DNA of 64,000 nucleotides, taken from positions 43,950,125-44,014,124 of the forward strand of contig NC_089783.1 in assembly GCF_040412425.1 (NCBI RefSeq), written 5' to 3'. Shown piece after piece: positions 1 through 11,063 of the stretch (its first letter is position 1; every line of letters begins with the position of its first letter). The translations under genes were made by a program, and so were the position numbers. Under the pieces are notes generated by a model. The model was not told where the DNA came from. It worked only from the letters and a program-made list of their open reading frames with translations, and ran no database searches. The stretch comes from Macrobrachium rosenbergii (taxonomy: Eukaryota > Arthropoda > Malacostraca > Decapoda > Palaemonidae).

Positions 1-500
1 ATGCGGCCACCAGATCTGAGAATGGAGGAACCAACGCTGATAGATGTGAAGAATGCAATCAGTAGCCTGAAGAATAATAAGGCACCTGGTCTAGATAACA
101 TACCAGCAGAGCTCCTTAAGAGTGATGGCGAGATGTTACACTCAAAGATCTCTGAGCTTGTACAGTAATAATGATCTAGAGAACAGAAGAGAAGCCAACA
201 ACATAGGGAAACGGGTAACATCATCCCGGTACAGAAAAAGGGAGACAAGACAGGTTGTGCTAATTATAGAGGGATTACACTTCTGCCAACCTGCTATAAG
301 GTACTACCTAAAATTATAAAAGATAAATTAGAACCTTACGTAGAGACAGCATCGGGCGAATATCAATGTGGATTCAGAAAGGGAAGATCAACAATTGACC
401 AGATTTTTAGTATTAGATAATGGAAAAACACTAGGAATATAATAGGGATATGTTGCAGGTTTTTGATGACTTTAAACAAGCTTATGAGGAAATATAAGTA
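1..500 (+). pseudogene. Non-LTR retrotransposon reverse transcriptase fragment, decayed
   Basis: This is the N-terminal (fingers and early palm) part of a LINE-type reverse transcriptase. Frame 1 from base 1 reads a typical pre-RT block, LKNNKAPGLDNIPAELLK, and stops at 166-174 (TAA TAA TGA). The same frame resumes with GDKTGCANYRGITLL and EYQCGFRKGRSTIDQIFSIR and stops again at 418. Palm motif A, DDFKQAYE, follows in frame 3 at about 465-488, so at least one frameshift is present. The copy is truncated by the window edge and trails into unrelated AT-rich DNA after about 500. The motif spacing is that of RTE/Jockey-like or related non-LTR elements; the exact clade cannot be fixed from this piece. 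It cannot encode an active enzyme. Confidence 0.85.
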
Positions 501-1034
501 AAGTTAATTTTACTAGCGTAAACAGATAATTGCTGCATAAATGAAAGTCTGTAGAGTTTAGGACATCTTTTGATGTCTTACTTTCAAAGGATGCAAACGA
601 TATTTCTATCTGAAAAAATGATACTCTAACGACTTAACAAGTAATATAAGATTAGTTCTCATCGAGCAGGTATATGTTGCACCATACTTCAATTATACAC
701 TTCATTTATATACTTGATTGCTGGCTTTAATACCTTGGAATGTTATAGTTTCAGTTTTTTGCAAAGGGTTCGGAGCCTTTGCAGTAATATTTTACACTGA
801 CTAGCCTTCATGAAATTTAGAATATTAGACTCATTATTTCGTGAAGCTCCAGACAGTGTTAATTGTCAGATAGAAAAAGAAATTGGGAAGTCTCTTGCTC
901 TTCAGTGAGTCTGGAAACACAGACTCTTGTTAAGACTATTGGAAAAGGCTCGCGTATATGAAAGTATTACTTGTTTATGGGACTGCTTGGTCCCAACGGC
1001 TTTATCGTCCCGCAGAATCTTGTCAAATCCCAGT
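500..1034. other. No gene detected
   Basis: AT-rich sequence with frequent stops in all frames. I see no domain, repeat or RNA signal. It may be the eroded continuation of the retroelement at the window start. Confidence 0.5.
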
Positions 1035-1375
1035 TTGAGTTTTCTGTAAAAGAAAACTATTGTGCCGGCTTTGTCTCTCCGTCCTCCCTCAGATCTTAAA
1101 CACTACTGAGGCTAGAGGGCTGCAAGTTGGTATATTGATCATCCACCCACCAATCATGAACCATACCAAATTGCAGCCCTCTAGCCTCAGTAATATTTAT
1201 TTTATTTAAGGTTAAAGATAGCCATAATCGTACTTCTGGCAGCTATATGGTTACCAACAACATAGGCCACCACCGGACCGTGGCTGAGTTTCATGGGCCG
1301 TGGCTGAGGCCACCACCGGACAGAAAACTCGATTGTGCCTAAGAAACTTCGGCGCATTTTTTCTTGTTTTTCTCC
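1035..1375 (+). repeat. Foldback-type nonautonomous element, copy 1
   Basis: Shares its whole layout with the copy at 17430-17815. The order is AGTTTTCTGTAAAAGAAA near the left end, a TCTGTCCGCCCTCAGATCT-like block, and a long inverted repeat whose arms start ACTGAGGCTAGAGGGCTGCA (left arm 1104-1145, right arm about 1150-1192). Then come GCCATAATCG, GGCCACCACCGGACCGTGG, and a right end with ACAGAAAACTCGATTGTGCC. The central arms would form a stem of about 40 bp. There is no ORF, so it would depend on enzymes supplied elsewhere. Boundaries are set by comparing the two copies and are accurate to about 10 bases. The class (MITE, foldback or SINE) is uncertain. Confidence 0.75.
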
Positions 1376-1925
1376 GCTTGGAGTTAGAACAATAAATCAT
1401 AAACATTTTCTAAATCATTTCTGCTCTTGTTTGTGCGATTGGCCTTTCGTTCAGTGAACTCATTTTGTAACATTATTCGTCTTATTATTGGAGATGTCCA
1501 TGAATACTAGATACCGGAAGTACTTGAGGATGATCTCTTAGTTTTTTTTTCTCAATAATATCAGTAATGCACTTGGTGCCATATTGATTTAAAGAAATTA
1601 CTTTTCCAACCAACCTCACAGCAGCGGTATGGACTAAGTCAGGTGAAAGGTTCATTAAAAATTGTGCTCATTCTTTTGAAGTGAGGACATTATTATTGCG
1701 TATTAATAATTTGTATTATTCTGATGACCTGGATAGCCCCTGAAGTGATTTTTTTATGTGCCCTTGTCCCAGATACATAAAATCCTATAGGATCTATTAT
1801 AAAAGTTAGTATGATTGCCAAAATACTGTTGCTATCATTTCTAAAAAGATATGAACTATGAACTATCTGGAGTGGGTTTTGTTTGTTATGTGTCATTGAA
1901 TTCTGATTTATTTTTTATTATGAAA
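1376..1925. other. No gene detected
   Basis: AT-rich sequence without a recognisable gene, RNA or repeat. The reverse-strand frame at 1693-1896 has no family features and looks like chance. Confidence 0.5.
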
Positions 1926-2760
1926 TTAAGGTCCACGTAATGCAAAGCTCGGTTTCCTTCCCGAGAGAACACAGATATTCCTTCGTTTCGTTTCCCAAAC
2001 GACCAAAAGGCGATTACTTGTGTTTCACAAGCTATTAAACATTTCAGTTCCTCAAGCTTCCCAGGCGACCAAACGTCCTACTCTCATGTTTACACAGCAA
2101 CCAGGTTGGCCTGTTTGTTTGTTATGCCTCCTGGACAACTTTCCATCTCCGATGCCCGAACATGAAAGCATCTTGTTTCTTTAGGTTTCCCGTAGGGGGT
2201 TAGTGCCGTCAGTGCACCTCATGCGGAGTGCTGTAGGCATTACTAAAGGTTCTTTGCAGCGTCCCTTCGGCCCCTAGCTGCAACCTCTTTCATTACTTTT
2301 ATTGTACCTCCATTTATATTTCTCTCCATCTTTCTTTCCACCCTCTCTTAATAAATATTTCATAGTGCAACTGCGAGGTTTTCCTTCTGTTACACCTTTC
2401 AGACCTACCTACTCTCAATTTCCTCTCCAGCTCTGAATGACCTCGTAGGTCCCAGTGCTTGGCCATTGACCTACACTTTATTTCCAGTCAGTTTTGTTTC
2501 TTAGGCTGCTTTGGTAAACAAACTTGCCCATTTTTATGCCTCCCAAGCAACTCAAGCCTCTAGTTATTAGGGTTTCCAAACATTCAGAAATGTCCAGTGG
2601 CAATGCTTCGTAAGTAAAAACTCCTTCTCGTGTGTATCAGAGAATCAAACGTACTCTTTCTTCATGCATCTTGAGCAACTTTTGAATCCGAATCATCCAA
2701 ACATCGCTTCATTTTACTGTTGCTCCCTAAATAACCAGGTGTAACGAATATACCCATTCT
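1926..2760 (+). repeat. Possible old diverged tandem repeat, split by a SINE-like insertion
   Basis: Blocks resembling TTCCCAAACGACCAAA, TTCCCAGGCGACCAAA, ATGCCTCCTGGACAACTTT, ATGCCTCCCAAGCAACT and ATGCATCTTGAGCAACTTT recur at spacings of roughly 70 bp on both sides of the insertion at 2186-2493. The pattern suggests a much-mutated minisatellite that was already present when the insertion landed. It was judged by eye, and the unit length is only approximate. Confidence 0.35.
2173..2505 (+). mobile_element. SINE-like interspersed element, family A, with target-site duplication
   Basis: The element (2186-2493) runs from CCGTAGGGGGTTAGTGCCGT through GCATTACTAAAGGTTCTTTG, TCGGCCCCTAGCTGCAACC and GTGCAACTGCGAGGTTTTCC to CTGAATGACCTCGTAGGTCC and CAGTGCTTGGCC. 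Other copies lie at 6600-6850, 23985-24345 (reverse), 26483-26728 and 50515-50645. It is flanked by TTGTTTCTTTAGG (2173-2185) and TTGTTTCTTAGG (2494-2505), which match except for one T and look like a target-site duplication. There is no ORF. The class is not certain because I see no clear RNA polymerase III boxes, so it could also be a nonautonomous DNA element or a LINE fragment. Confidence 0.75.
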
Positions 2761-3997
2761 TACCTTTCTCGACCGCTCTTGCCCTTCCCAATCAGCATAT
2801 ATTACTCGTGTTTCTCCAGCGAACAGACATTTCTTACGTTCTCGTGTTTAGTGTTAAACCAAGTGGAATCGATGGTGTTATGTTCGCGTTCCGTTCCCGT
2901 GACCCTCTTCTGTGACCCTTGTCTGACACTTATGACGTTAAGGATCAAACTGGGTTATTTTGTTCAGTATTCGAGAACGGGCTGTGGATTACCCACTTTA
3001 GGGGAAGACTGCCTCGTCCTTCGGCTGCGATCGTTGCCTTAGATGGTTCAGATTGAATCAGGATTTTGCATAAAGTGATTTCTGTTACCTGCTTAAGGTA
3101 TAGAAATAGATTTGCGTTTCTTCTGTAAGGCTATACGGTTGCATTTTTAAAAATTTGCCATGGCAGTACTAGTTTCCTATTTTTCTCTCGCATGATACCG
3201 CTTCAACCCTGTTTCATTTTTCTCATGCAGATCTACCTGGTAATACCTTTATTCCATTTTTAGCAGAATTACTTGATCATGTTGATCCAGGAATTTTATT
3301 TGAAAAATCGAAATCCTTCCTCTCTCATTTTCTATACAAACTTTTATTTACCGAGTTTTATCGCTGTTGAACAACTTTTCTAGTGAAATCTTTTTCATCG
3401 CCAAAGTTTGTGATATTATTTTAATATGAGCAGAGTTGCAATGCAGGCTTATGTACTTGAAGATGAATAAAAAAAAGCAAAGAAGAGTAAAAAAGTAATT
3501 CTATTAGCTGTCTTTTTTCCCATCGTGAGCATAAAAGTAGAAAACTCGTCAAGTTCAGTGACATGAAAATATGTGGTGGTCTTACTGTGGAAAGTGCAAA
3601 ATTATACTTAATGAAATTGAATGCTTTGTTGATAATGCAGGCCCATACTTGGTACGGAAATAAATCCCTAAAGGTAAAACCTGCTAAAGGAAAACATGAA
3701 AACTGTTACAGTAATATAAACACAAACAGTAAATAACTCAGGATTATTCATAGTTGTGAATTCTGCCAATCTTCATATAAAAAGAAAGTTTATGCTTCTT
3801 GAGAGGAGGAAATTGTAACGAATTCTGCATATTTCAGGAAACTTCGTGGTGGACTACAATAAATAAGTTCTAGGGCACAGTTTTGGCGTGTACTTGTGTA
3901 GACGTAACTAGTAGAGTGCCTGAGTTGCTGATACGAATCGCAAGTTGTCACCTTTGAGACCTGCGCCAACTTAATTTAGAGCACTATGTGGCATGAG

Positions 3998-4000
<3 letters not shown>
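2760..4000. other. No gene detected
   Basis: Unique-looking AT-rich sequence. The 87-codon frame at 2779-3042 has no recognisable domain and no splice or promoter context, so I do not call it. Confidence 0.5.

Positions 4001-4069
<69 letters not shown>
4001..4069. repeat. (TA)n microsatellite
   Basis: About 34 uninterrupted AT units, directly left of the inverted-repeat element at 4109-4255. Confidence 0.98.
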
Positions 4070-4071
<2 letters not shown>

Positions 4072-4108
4072 CTGTATCACATACACAATTGTTCTGTGCA
4101 TTAGTAGA

Positions 4109-4251
4109 ATTACTAAAAGGACCTCATTAAAACTGGATGGTATCTAACGCGGATACTTAATAATGTGGACTGTTTGTCCATGAAAGCTTGTAACTTTTTC
4201 TGAATAAAAAACTCCGTCAGATACCATCCAGTTTTAATGAGGTCCTTTTAG

Positions 4252-4255
<4 letters not shown>
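4109..4255. repeat. Perfect 37-bp inverted repeat, MITE-like or foldback
   Basis: The left arm (4109-4145) begins ATTACTAAAAGGACC and ends CTGGATGGTATCT. The right arm (4219-4255) is its exact reverse complement over all 37 bases. The 73-base centre has its own short hairpin, TGGAC-TGTTT-GTCCA. TA tracts lie on both sides, and the right arm runs straight into one of them. The layout fits a small nonautonomous element with terminal inverted repeats inserted at TA, or a young palindromic duplication. No ORF is present. Confidence 0.85.
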
Positions 4256-4309
<54 letters not shown>

Positions 4310-4318
4310 ATATATATC
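4253..4318. repeat. (TA)n with TG interruption
   Basis: About 25 TA units, then GTGTG, then more TA. The tract abuts the right arm of the inverted repeat. Confidence 0.95.
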
Positions 4319-5216
4319 TGTATGGATGTATGTATGTGTGTGTGTATTTATAAAAAGTTCTGTCACGAGAATAAGAACTTGATATAAAATAAAAACAAAG
4401 TGAAACAGTGAATTGCGAAATCTTTCGCTCTTATTCTAAGGCATTTTCAAGTAAACCAGATACAAATGAACAAAAGAGTACAAAGATGATTCGGTTTTAC
4501 AAACAACAACCAAGAATAGAATTAAAAGGTTATATATAACCATTTTAATGCATACAAAGAAAGGTCTTCGGATCAGAAACAGCTGGACAAACCAAGGATG
4601 GGCAGCGGACATTAACTCGGATTACCAATATTATTTAGTTTCTCTTTTAAATCTCTTTCAGACATCCTGTGCAGAATGGGCTTAAATTAATGTTATGTTC
4701 CTTTGTTAACTTTAAGAATGCAGACTAGATGAGGTTTCGGGTAACAATATTTTTGCGTGTTGTCTTTCGAAGTGGTTGCTTAAAAAATTGTCAATTAAAG
4801 TGGAAGTTTCAGTTACAAATACACAGTTTAATTCCAAAAGCTAATGGGCTGTTAGTAATAAACCCAGTCTGGTTAATTAATTTTATGATATTCCAGTCTT
4901 AGCTTTATTAAATTAATCAAATGGGTGTCTGAGGTGGTCCCTAAGAGCGACGATAAAAATTTCCTAGGATATTTTTGACATTTTATGCGTGAGAGGGCTT
5001 ACAAAGGTGATTATAGGTCTCGAAAGAGATATTTTCGGTACGCGTTTTAACCAAAACGTACCAATATGGTAACGATGGAGAATTTGTGGAAAACGGATTA
5101 ACAAGATCTTGATAATTTTTCAGTATTCTTTCATTACTCTCGAATGGCTTAATTACTTCACCAAGGAGGTTCTTGTTCAGTTTCGTGCAAGTCCTGCAAT
5201 TAGTTAAAATATTGCT
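4319..5216. other. No gene detected
   Basis: AT-rich sequence without recognisable features. The reverse frame at 4983-5225 overlaps the hairpin and shows no domain. Confidence 0.5.
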
Positions 5217-5289
5217 ACGGTACATGATTTATCGGCCTCAGTGGTGTAGATGGTTTTACCATCTACATCACTGAGGCTGATAAATCGTG
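5217..5289. repeat. Long imperfect hairpin (about 35-bp arms)
   Basis: The left arm contains GATTTATCGGCCTCAGTGG and GTAGATGGT. A four-T loop follows. The right arm contains ACCATCTAC and CACTGAGGCTGATAAATC. The arms differ at about five positions. CCTCAGT also occurs in the central arms of the foldback family at 1035 and 17430, but the rest differs. It may be a small foldback element or a structured RNA if transcribed. Confidence 0.75.
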
Positions 5290-5512
5290 CACCATCTACA
5301 CAGGAAATTTTAATGACGAATAAACAAGTCCTCTTACAGCATCAAACAAATGATGCAGAAGGCCACTGTATTTTTACAACAGTAAATGAACTATAGCCTT
5401 AAACTCACACAACTCCTTAACATTTTTACTAGACAAATACACCAAAAGCTTTTCTTACCTTTTTCGTCCAGTCACTTCCTTTGAAGAAGATTCTTATTTC
5501 TAGTCTGTAGGG

Positions 5513-5516
<4 letters not shown>

Positions 5517-5584
<68 letters not shown>
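5517..5584. repeat. (CT)n microsatellite
   Basis: About 34 uninterrupted CT units. Confidence 0.98.
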
Positions 5585-5586
<2 letters not shown>

Positions 5587-5872
5587 ATCATAAGTGGTCC
5601 TGTTCACAGTGAACAGCAAAGGATATAATGAGCCAGAAGTGTTTACCTTGTATTATACAAGGACTGTCTGTGGTGGTGGTTGTATTGTTTATGTCAACAG
5701 ATTTCAGCACATTGATTTGATAAACGTTCCTCTTAGCACTACTCTGATTTGTGATGTAACTGTCCCGATTAAATTGTCTTGCTCAAGTCAGAACTGCATA
5801 GGATAGCTTACTCCTCACCCACATATCCTCAGAGTTATGGTAAATGAAATGCTCAGAAATATTTTGTGTTGG

Positions 5873-5873
<1 letters not shown>

Positions 5874-5948
<75 letters not shown>
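5874..5948. repeat. (TA)n microsatellite
   Basis: About 36 TA units followed by an imperfect TA stretch to about 5962. Confidence 0.97.
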
Positions 5949-5962
5949 TATATATACTGTAT

Positions 5963-6599
5963 ATCAATGGGGAGGCGGACATAAAGACTTGTTAAAAAGG
6001 GTCAGTTTATTCCCGACGCACATCAGGAAAGGAAACATTATGACTACCTCGGGTTCTAGCTGAAAAGAAAGGAGACATAGACTCATGTAATGAGAATGTC
6101 AGTTGATTGCCCTTCCTAGGAGACGGTAAAATCGCCTCAATAATGCTCAAGAATTAACCTTGAATAAAGTGCAGTATTGCGTAAATGCCTAGCAAAAGCT
6201 AACCAGCTAAATGATTGTTTTTATGTTCTATACATACATATATATAGATATATGTGTGTGTGTGTATTCATTATTTTTCTATATATTTAATGCAGTTTTA
6301 CTCTTAAAATCCGTTCTGAAGTTCCCCGAAAGAAATAGAGATACTTACGGCATTCCAAATATCGTAATTACCTCGGCCATTTCAAGAGTATTGAATATGC
6401 AGATTACCTCAAGTCCAATCATTTTGTATTGAAGTGCATCCAAACATCTCGCCGAACAGTCTTTTCATTGGAGAGAATGTTGCTTCATTTTCCCCCCAAG
6501 AGAAATCTGCCAAACCCCAGGCAAGAACTCCGTGACGTCTTATTTGTAGGCTAATAAAACTTCATTATGTGAACATTTGCTCGAATTTATAACAGTGAA
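5963..6599. other. No gene detected
   Basis: AT-rich sequence with a short impure TA/TG tract at about 6230-6270. The 73-codon frame there is partly low complexity. Confidence 0.5.
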
Positions 6600-6850
6600 G
6601 TTATTACTTAAGGTTCTTTGATACGTCCCCTCGGCCCCTAGCTGCAACCCCTTTCATTCCTTTTATTGTATCTCCGCTCATATTCTCTTTCATCTTACTT
6701 TCCGCCCCCTCCTAACAATTGATTGATATTGCAACTGCGAGATTTTACTCCTGTTACACCTTTCAACCTTGGTTTACTGTCATTTCTTGTTCCAGTGCTG
6801 AACGACCTCATAGGTCCCAGCGCGTTTTCTTTAGCCTAAATTCAGTATTC
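6600..6850 (+). mobile_element. SINE-like element, family A, 5'-truncated copy
   Basis: It starts within the family at TTACTTAAGGTTCTTTG and continues through TCGGCCCCTAGCTGCAACCC and the GCAACTGCGAGATTTTAC block. It ends with GCTGAACGACCTCATAGGTC and a CCTAAATTC tail. Its 3' end is part of the 131-bp tandem duplication that follows. Confidence 0.75.
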
Positions 6851-7070
6851 TATTCTCTTCTAAATAACAACGAAGTAGATTTTATGTGTATAAGCAAGTG
6901 TTCTCGAAAATCAGGACAATTCTCCTAAATTCGAAATGACATAGGTCATAGCGCTCGGCCTTTGTCCTAAATTCAAAACTCTATTCTATTCTAAATAGAA
7001 ACCAACTAGATTTTATATGTATTATTAAGTATTCTCTAAAATCAGGATAATTCTCCTAAATTCGAAATGA
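6809..7070 (+). repeat. 131-bp tandem duplication containing a SINE 3' end
   Basis: Two adjacent units start at CATAGGTC (6809 and 6940) and end at AATTCTCCTAAATTCGAAAT (6938 and 7070). They share CCTAAATTCA, a TCTATTCT block, TAGATTTTAT and the final 20 bases. They differ by scattered substitutions, so the duplication is not recent. Confidence 0.8.
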
Positions 7071-7245
7071 CTGGACGAGTTGGCTCAAGCAGCTGTTCTG
7101 TGTTTACATCGGTCCTCTTCCCCGAAATGGCAGATGGTTAAACACACCTGGCGCCGAGGCATTTTCGGTTTTCCAGTTTACATCTACTTGGGCATAGGTC
7201 TTTGGCTTTTAATACAAATAAAGTGTTTAAAAGGGAAGCGGTCTT

Positions 7246-7250
<5 letters not shown>

Positions 7251-7309
<59 letters not shown>

Positions 7310-7423
7310 AATAGAGTATAAGATTTCACCTTTACCTGTTTTACATGTCTTAGTAATTAAGCCTTCATTAGCTACCCAGTTAGAAGAGTAATTTGGTGAT
7401 TACCCTTTTTTTTTTATTGCAGC

Positions 7424-7512
<89 letters not shown>

Positions 7513-7640
7513 AATAATTTGTAACATTTCACGTAAACATATTTTACTTTACATGGCTTAGTCATTAATCCTTCATTCTTAGTTACGTAGGTAGAAGAGT
7601 TATTTAGCGAATTAAGTTTTTTTTTACTGCAGTGATTTAG
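7251..7640 (+). repeat. CT-punctuated tandem duplication (about 180-210 bp units)
   Basis: Each unit is (CT)n (7251-7306 and 7429-7509), then CAGTAATA, a TTTCAC block, TTTTAC, CTTAGT, ATTAA, CCTTCATT and AGAAGAGT. Each ends in a T-run with A(T/C)TGCAG. The flanks between the CT tracts align along their length with many substitutions and small indels. The unit therefore includes both the microsatellite and its flank. Confidence 0.75.
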
Positions 7641-8053
7641 CTGACCGTCTAGCGACATAGTTTTATAAATCAGTCCAGACATACAAAAATACACGTGTAA
7701 GTTACTATTAACTGTGGTTTCACTTACCATTAGCTCTTATCATTAGAGAGAGAGAGAGATTAAAATTTCGTCTTTGCACAGTTGATTTTTATGTTATTAC
7801 CTTTTTTCGATTGTTGCGAATAACAGAGAAAAACTTGACCGCTTTTGGATGATAGGGAACTTTATTTGCTATGTTGGCTCTTGAGAGCGAGTGTCTAGGT
7901 GCCTTACTTTCTTCCTCTTAACTACTTTCGCTCCTTTGGGTCCAACATTTTTCATCTTTACCTTGCTCCAGTTTTAACCTTTTATTTGAGAACAAATCCT
8001 TCGAGCTAAGTCTGTAAGTCTTTAAATTTGCAATACCTTTCTTGTTAAACTGT

Positions 8054-8054
<1 letters not shown>
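7641..8054. other. No gene detected
   Basis: No recognisable gene or repeat apart from a short (GA)7 at about 7746-7760. Confidence 0.5.

Positions 8055-8134
<80 letters not shown>
8055..8134. repeat. (AAT)n microsatellite
   Basis: About 26 AAT units. Confidence 0.97.
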
Positions 8135-8295
8135 TAATTTGGCAGCAGACCCTCTTTTAAACAGGTTCTTTGAATATTAAATTTGCATTTATTTTTGTAG
8201 AAGACTTTTTCTATTTTCCTTGCACCTCCACTGAAGAGAAGTCTGGAAAATTCTTCTAAAAATAAATGCAGCTGAAGCAGCAATAATATTCAATA

Positions 8296-8296
<1 letters not shown>

Positions 8297-8344
<48 letters not shown>

Positions 8345-8366
8345 TAATAATAATAATAATAATAAT
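8297..8366. repeat. (AAT)n microsatellite with one interruption
   Basis: About 22 AAT units with a TTAAT interruption near 8343. It lies 160 bp from the preceding AAT tract. Confidence 0.95.
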
Positions 8367-9860
8367 GTTTTGCAGGACGGTACCTAACGTAGCATATCCG
8401 GAGCCAGGCACACATTAAACGCCCACTCTCCCATTTGCAATGTCTGGAAATTGCTTGCTAGAAATTCAAGTATTTCGATATTTTCCTTCTATCTCCAGAC
8501 TTTAGAATTCATCTACATGCCCTTGTTTGACCCGAAAGGAAATTAAGTCATTATCCATCATTTTTATCCTTTAGTGACACATCAAATTCTGAAGTTCACT
8601 TACGGTTACTGGCTGCTTGTTCCCTTCCTTCCAGAGCTGAAGAACACATTTATATCTTTCTTTGTGATTCATTTTTTACCAATTATAGCCTCCAAAACTA
8701 CCATTGCATATTTTGATGGACTACAATACAGTTCCTTGTGCACAGTTCTGATCAAAATGCGTGGTCACAGATAGATTGTCTGTAGCCTTCTCCATTAGTG
8801 TACAGTACTTTGAGGATCATGTTTTGTGACGTTTTTCTCAGAGCAGATAGGCTTTTGCCGGCGATTCCTGTCCTAGGTAGTGATTTGAAGACATTTCTGA
8901 TTGATAACGGCCAACAACTGCCCTCAACCGTATTGAGAATCATTGCGTTTAATATTTTTTGTTTTTTTATTTGTGCTTCACCAGAAATGCATTTAAGTTT
9001 TAAAAGAGCATCTTTTTTTCAATATATTGTATTGCTTGGACAGTGGTCATTTTGCTTGTAAGAAGACATCTGCACCATACTCTGCCATATTTATTTACCT
9101 ACCTGAGGTTCTCCCGACATCTTGTTGAGTAACCAGTCCAATTCCTACTCTTTAGTTCTGGCATGTTGCCACCGCACCAAACTTCTGGATAGGAAAAGTG
9201 CTGATTTTATTATATCTGCATGCTCGTGCATGGCTGTGCATTGCTACTGGACCAGTTTAATTTCAACACTGTTGTTGATTTTTCATATCTTTGTAGGTTA
9301 AACGAACGTGTTAATTGATAAAATTTTGGTAAATATACGAGCAACTAAAATTTGAAGTTGAATTATGAAAAGGAATTAGTATTTGGTTATACCAAAAGTT
9401 GCAGGATAGATAACTTGAGTGTTTTCGTATCAGGAGGCAAAAGGGTAGTAATATGGTTAAGAAAGGATACATCAGGTAGACTTAATGGTTAGTGGGCGAG
9501 TGAGTGAAAATATGAATAAAAAGTAAATCGACTGGTGAGCCATTAGTAAGGCGAGATGGAACACATGTAGTCTTGGGATGATTGACAAACTTTAAGAGTA
9601 AAGGGAAAGACAAAAAAAGGAGGTCTGTGAATGAAAGGATGAATAAATTATAGGACAGGTAACTGTTAAATAAGGTTAAGTTTAGTTTAAGAAAACCAAT
9701 TTCTGAATAAGCATTTCAATGGAAGAAAGAGTTTATGGATTAAAAAACAAAAAATGGGAAGTGGCCAAAAGAAGAGGCTACCTGGGCATACAGTCAGTCG
9801 TTCGCATTAGTGTGGGTCAGCCCTGTTAACTCCCCCCTCCACCTCCACCCCACGCACACA
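8367..9860. other. No gene detected; one overlapping pair of open frames
   Basis: Frames at 8752-8943 (reverse) and 8798-9061 (forward) overlap on opposite strands. Neither has a recognisable domain, and there is no convincing exon structure. A GTAAGT on the reverse strand near 8603 has no acceptor with an open frame behind it. 9300-9780 is purine-rich plus-strand sequence that I could not classify. Confidence 0.45.
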
Positions 9861-9920
9861 CCTCCTCCTCCTCCTCCTCCTCCTCCTCCTCCTCCTCCTC
9901 CTCCTCCTCCTCCTCCTCCT
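9861..9920. repeat. (CTC)n microsatellite
   Basis: About 20 CTC units. The proline-run frame across it is a by-product. Confidence 0.97.
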
Positions 9921-10246
9921 TTCCCCCGACTGTCTTCCTCCTTCCATTCAAGTCTCCCAGTCCTTTTACGAGAGTCGTATCTGAGAGCAGCATTATCATA
10001 ACTGGTCTGGGTCTAGGTGTGGCTCAGTTCGACATCCTGACCAGGGACACGTAAATCAAATCCTGTTAAATGTTTTTTTTTTTTTTTCCTTTTTGATAAA
10101 AAGAGATTTGGGAGGAGGGACATGCTAATTATGATCCGCCTTGGTGCTATAACAGGAAAAAGTAATAAACCCTTAATTAATAATTTATAATTGGCAGTAG
10201 AGAGGATTGAGAAATTTTTGTGTTTGTGTTGTCTTTCTCTCACAGG

Positions 10247-10315
<69 letters not shown>
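10247..10315. repeat. (TA)n microsatellite
   Basis: About 33 TA units, preceded by TCTTTCTCTCACAG, which looks like a splice acceptor only because of its composition. Confidence 0.97.
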
Positions 10316-10317
<2 letters not shown>

Positions 10318-10433
10318 TTACGCTTTTATCTTATGATAGTATTCTGGGGTGAGGTTCTTGCCCACTACAGTCGATCAAACGCCAAATCACTCCGTTCTCG
10401 ACAGAAATTCGTAACCAGGTTATCTTGCAAGTA

Positions 10434-10590
<157 letters not shown>

Positions 10591-10947
10591 TATGTATGTA
10601 TGTATGCGTTTCACTTTTTCACCAAAAAGGAACCGACTTCGAAAGTTGGTTTTTGCAAGTATTTATGGGTGAAACTGCGAGCACGTGAGAAATGTTAAAC
10701 AATCAAGTAAAGAAAAAAAAAGTGGAGACGGGGTATCAAAAACAAATAATCCCGGAATAAAAGTAGTCAAAATCAAATATGACACAAGAATGCGGTAATG
10801 TAAAGTAGCATTAAATATGTTATTCTGGAGTGGTTTAGGTACTAGAAATGATGGTGAAAGTTCCGTATTGGAATAAAGGCTATGGAAGAAGGCTAAACTA
10901 CCCCCTTGGTGATCTGAATAAAAAAAAAAAATAGATAAGTAAATGAA
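10591..10947. other. No gene detected
   Basis: AT-rich, with no features recognised. Confidence 0.5.
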
Positions 10948-11063
10948 TATTTAAAGAATAACACTTTTGAGAAAATTTGCATAGAAGATAAAGCCCTGGA
11001 AAGCATATTTAAAGAATAACACTTTTGAGAAAATTTGCATAGGAGATAAAGCCCTGGAAAACC
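10948..11063 (+). repeat. 58-bp direct tandem duplication
   Basis: The units 10948-11005 and 11006-11063 both begin TATTTAAAGAATAACAC and end AGCCCTGGAAA plus a few bases. They differ at only two or three positions, so the event is recent. Confidence 0.95.

Noticed and set aside
8752..9061. Overlapping frames on both strands with fairly normal composition
   Set aside because: No family motif, no consistent splice sites, and stops appear immediately in the adjoining sequence.
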